Assembly: GCA_025360565.1 (NCBI GenBank)
Contig: JANYBY010000195.1
Coordinates: 1 to 5,062, forward strand
Direction of reading: 5' to 3'
DNA length: 5,062 bases
Source of the DNA: Bacteroidota bacterium
Lineage (GTDB): Bacteria > Bacteroidota > Bacteroidia > B-17B0 > Aurantibacillaceae
Positions within the stretch are counted from its first letter, which is position 1, and every line of letters begins with the position of its first letter. The translations under genes were made by a program, and so were the position numbers. Under the pieces are notes generated by a model. That model ran no database searches, was not told the origin of the DNA, and saw only the letters and a program-made list of their open reading frames with translations. Below are positions 4,388-5,062 of the stretch, in pieces.

Positions 4388-5062
4388 ATGAGACGCTTAC
4401 ATTTATTCTTTTTACTGGTTATTTTCTCCTCTTTAAGGTCACAAACCCTTTACTGGGTGGGCGGTTCAGGCAATTTTAATGATGCAAATCATTGGAGTTT
4501 AAGTTCAGGGGGAGCGGCTTCGGGGCAGGTGCCAAACAGCAATAGTTCGGCAATTTTTGATAATAATAGCGGAAACAATCTCATTTCAGTCACAATTCCC
4601 GACCAATCAAGCTTACAGAACCTCTCAATTAACACGCAGAAAAGCATTTTTTTCAGTAAAGCTTCTAATAACGCCAGATTAATAATTAAAAATGCATTCA
4701 ATAATCTTTTAGATAATTATGCTTTTACTTCGGATGTTGTTTTTGAGTTCAATAACAATAATAATCTTACTCCCGGCTATATAAGCCCGGGCAAAGTTGC
4801 TTCAGATTTTATTATTAGCGGTGGTAATTGGAATATTGGCATGATAAGAACGGATAAAAACCATTCTTTATTCATTAATAATTCGTCTGTAAACTTTACC
4901 GGTAGTTATGTTGAAGCAGGCAATTTAATAGTGAATACAAGCCCTCAGCTCAATTTTAATAATGCAGTACTTAAAGTTTCAAAACAAATTAATATTGTAA
5001 ATGTTGCAAGCCAAAATGTAAGCAACACGTATTTGAACGATAATTTAGTGGTGGGAAATAAC
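4388..5062 (+). CDS. Large secreted Bacteroidota protein, N-terminal part (runs off the right edge)
   Basis: The frame is open from ATG 4388 to the last base, 225 codons with no stop, so the gene is truncated by the window. Residues 1-18 form a signal peptide: MRRLH, a hydrophobic core LFFLLVIFSSL, then RSQT, with cleavage near 18-20. The mature protein begins LYWVGGSGNFNDANHWSLSSGG (21-42), then GQVPNSNSSAIFDNNSG. This 'YWVGGSG.(W/F)(N/S)D..HWS.SSGG' opening recurs at the N-terminus of very long secreted or surface Bacteroidota proteins that often end in a T9SS sorting domain. The rest is Asn- and Ser-rich with alternating hydrophobic residues (FIISGGNWNIG, LFINNSSVNFTG, LIVNTSPQLNFNNA), suggesting beta-helix-like strands. 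Function is unknown; an adhesin or matrix role is only a guess. The C-terminus must be read from adjoining sequence. Confidence 0.88.
   Translation, partial: MRRLHLFFLLVIFSSLRSQTLYWVGGSGNFNDANHWSLSSGGAASGQVPNSNSSAIFDNNSGNNLISVTIPDQSSLQNLSINTQKSIFFSKASNNARLIIKNAFNNLLDNYAFTSDVVFEFNNNNNLTPGYISPGKVASDFIISGGNWNIGMIRTDKNHSLFINNSSVNFTGSYVEAGNLIVNTSPQLNFNNAVLKVSKQINIVNVASQNVSNTYLNDNLVVGNN

Noticed and set aside
4489..4701. Minus-strand frame of 70 codons
   Set aside because: It is antisense to the secreted-protein gene starting at 4388, which has a signal peptide and a recognisable N-terminal motif.

Overview
The window comes from a member of the Bacteroidota. Three things point there. The first gene ends in a type IX secretion (T9SS) C-terminal sorting domain. 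The last gene opens with a signal peptide followed by the YWVGGSGNFND motif common at the N-terminus of large secreted Bacteroidota proteins. Start codons lack Shine-Dalgarno sequences, and several have TAnnTTTG-like -7 boxes nearby. The DNA is AT-rich except for one sharply GC-rich intergenic island. No rRNA, tRNA, CRISPR array, transposase or phage gene was seen. Genus cannot be told from this sequence.

Layout, left to right. (1) 1-740, plus strand: the 3' end of a secreted, repeat-type protein with a T9SS type A sorting domain; its start lies outside the window. (2) 811-1355, plus strand: a compact two-gene toxin-antitoxin module, a 78-residue antitoxin followed 2 nt later by a 101-residue RelE/ParE-family toxin that starts at GTG. 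(3) 1412-2119, minus strand: lipB, octanoyl transferase of lipoate synthesis, with a likely TTG start. (4) 2120-2300: an intergenic gap filled by a composite inverted repeat, an imperfect 28-nt-arm hairpin nested inside a second diverged inverted repeat. (5) 2301-3281, minus strand: a bifunctional phosphoglucose/phosphomannose isomerase of the SIS-domain family. (6) 3282-3707: a 426-bp gap holding an AT-rich promoter region and a GC-rich structured element of about 200 bp that looks like a dispersed Bacteroidota repeat. (7) 3708-4271, minus strand: a Nudix hydrolase resembling ADP-ribose pyrophosphatases but with an altered Nudix box. (8) 4388-5062, plus strand: the first 225 codons of a large secreted protein that runs off the right edge.

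The genes do not form one pathway. The three minus-strand genes are housekeeping metabolism: nucleotide-sugar or ADP-ribose turnover, hexose-phosphate isomerisation and lipoylation. They are flanked by accessory genes on the plus strand: surface or secreted proteins and a toxin-antitoxin pair. The isomerase and lipB could share a transcript, but the repeat between them may carry its own promoter or break transcription. I saw no clear new multi-gene system. The least explained material is in the two intergenic repeat elements, followed by the Nudix-box substitution.
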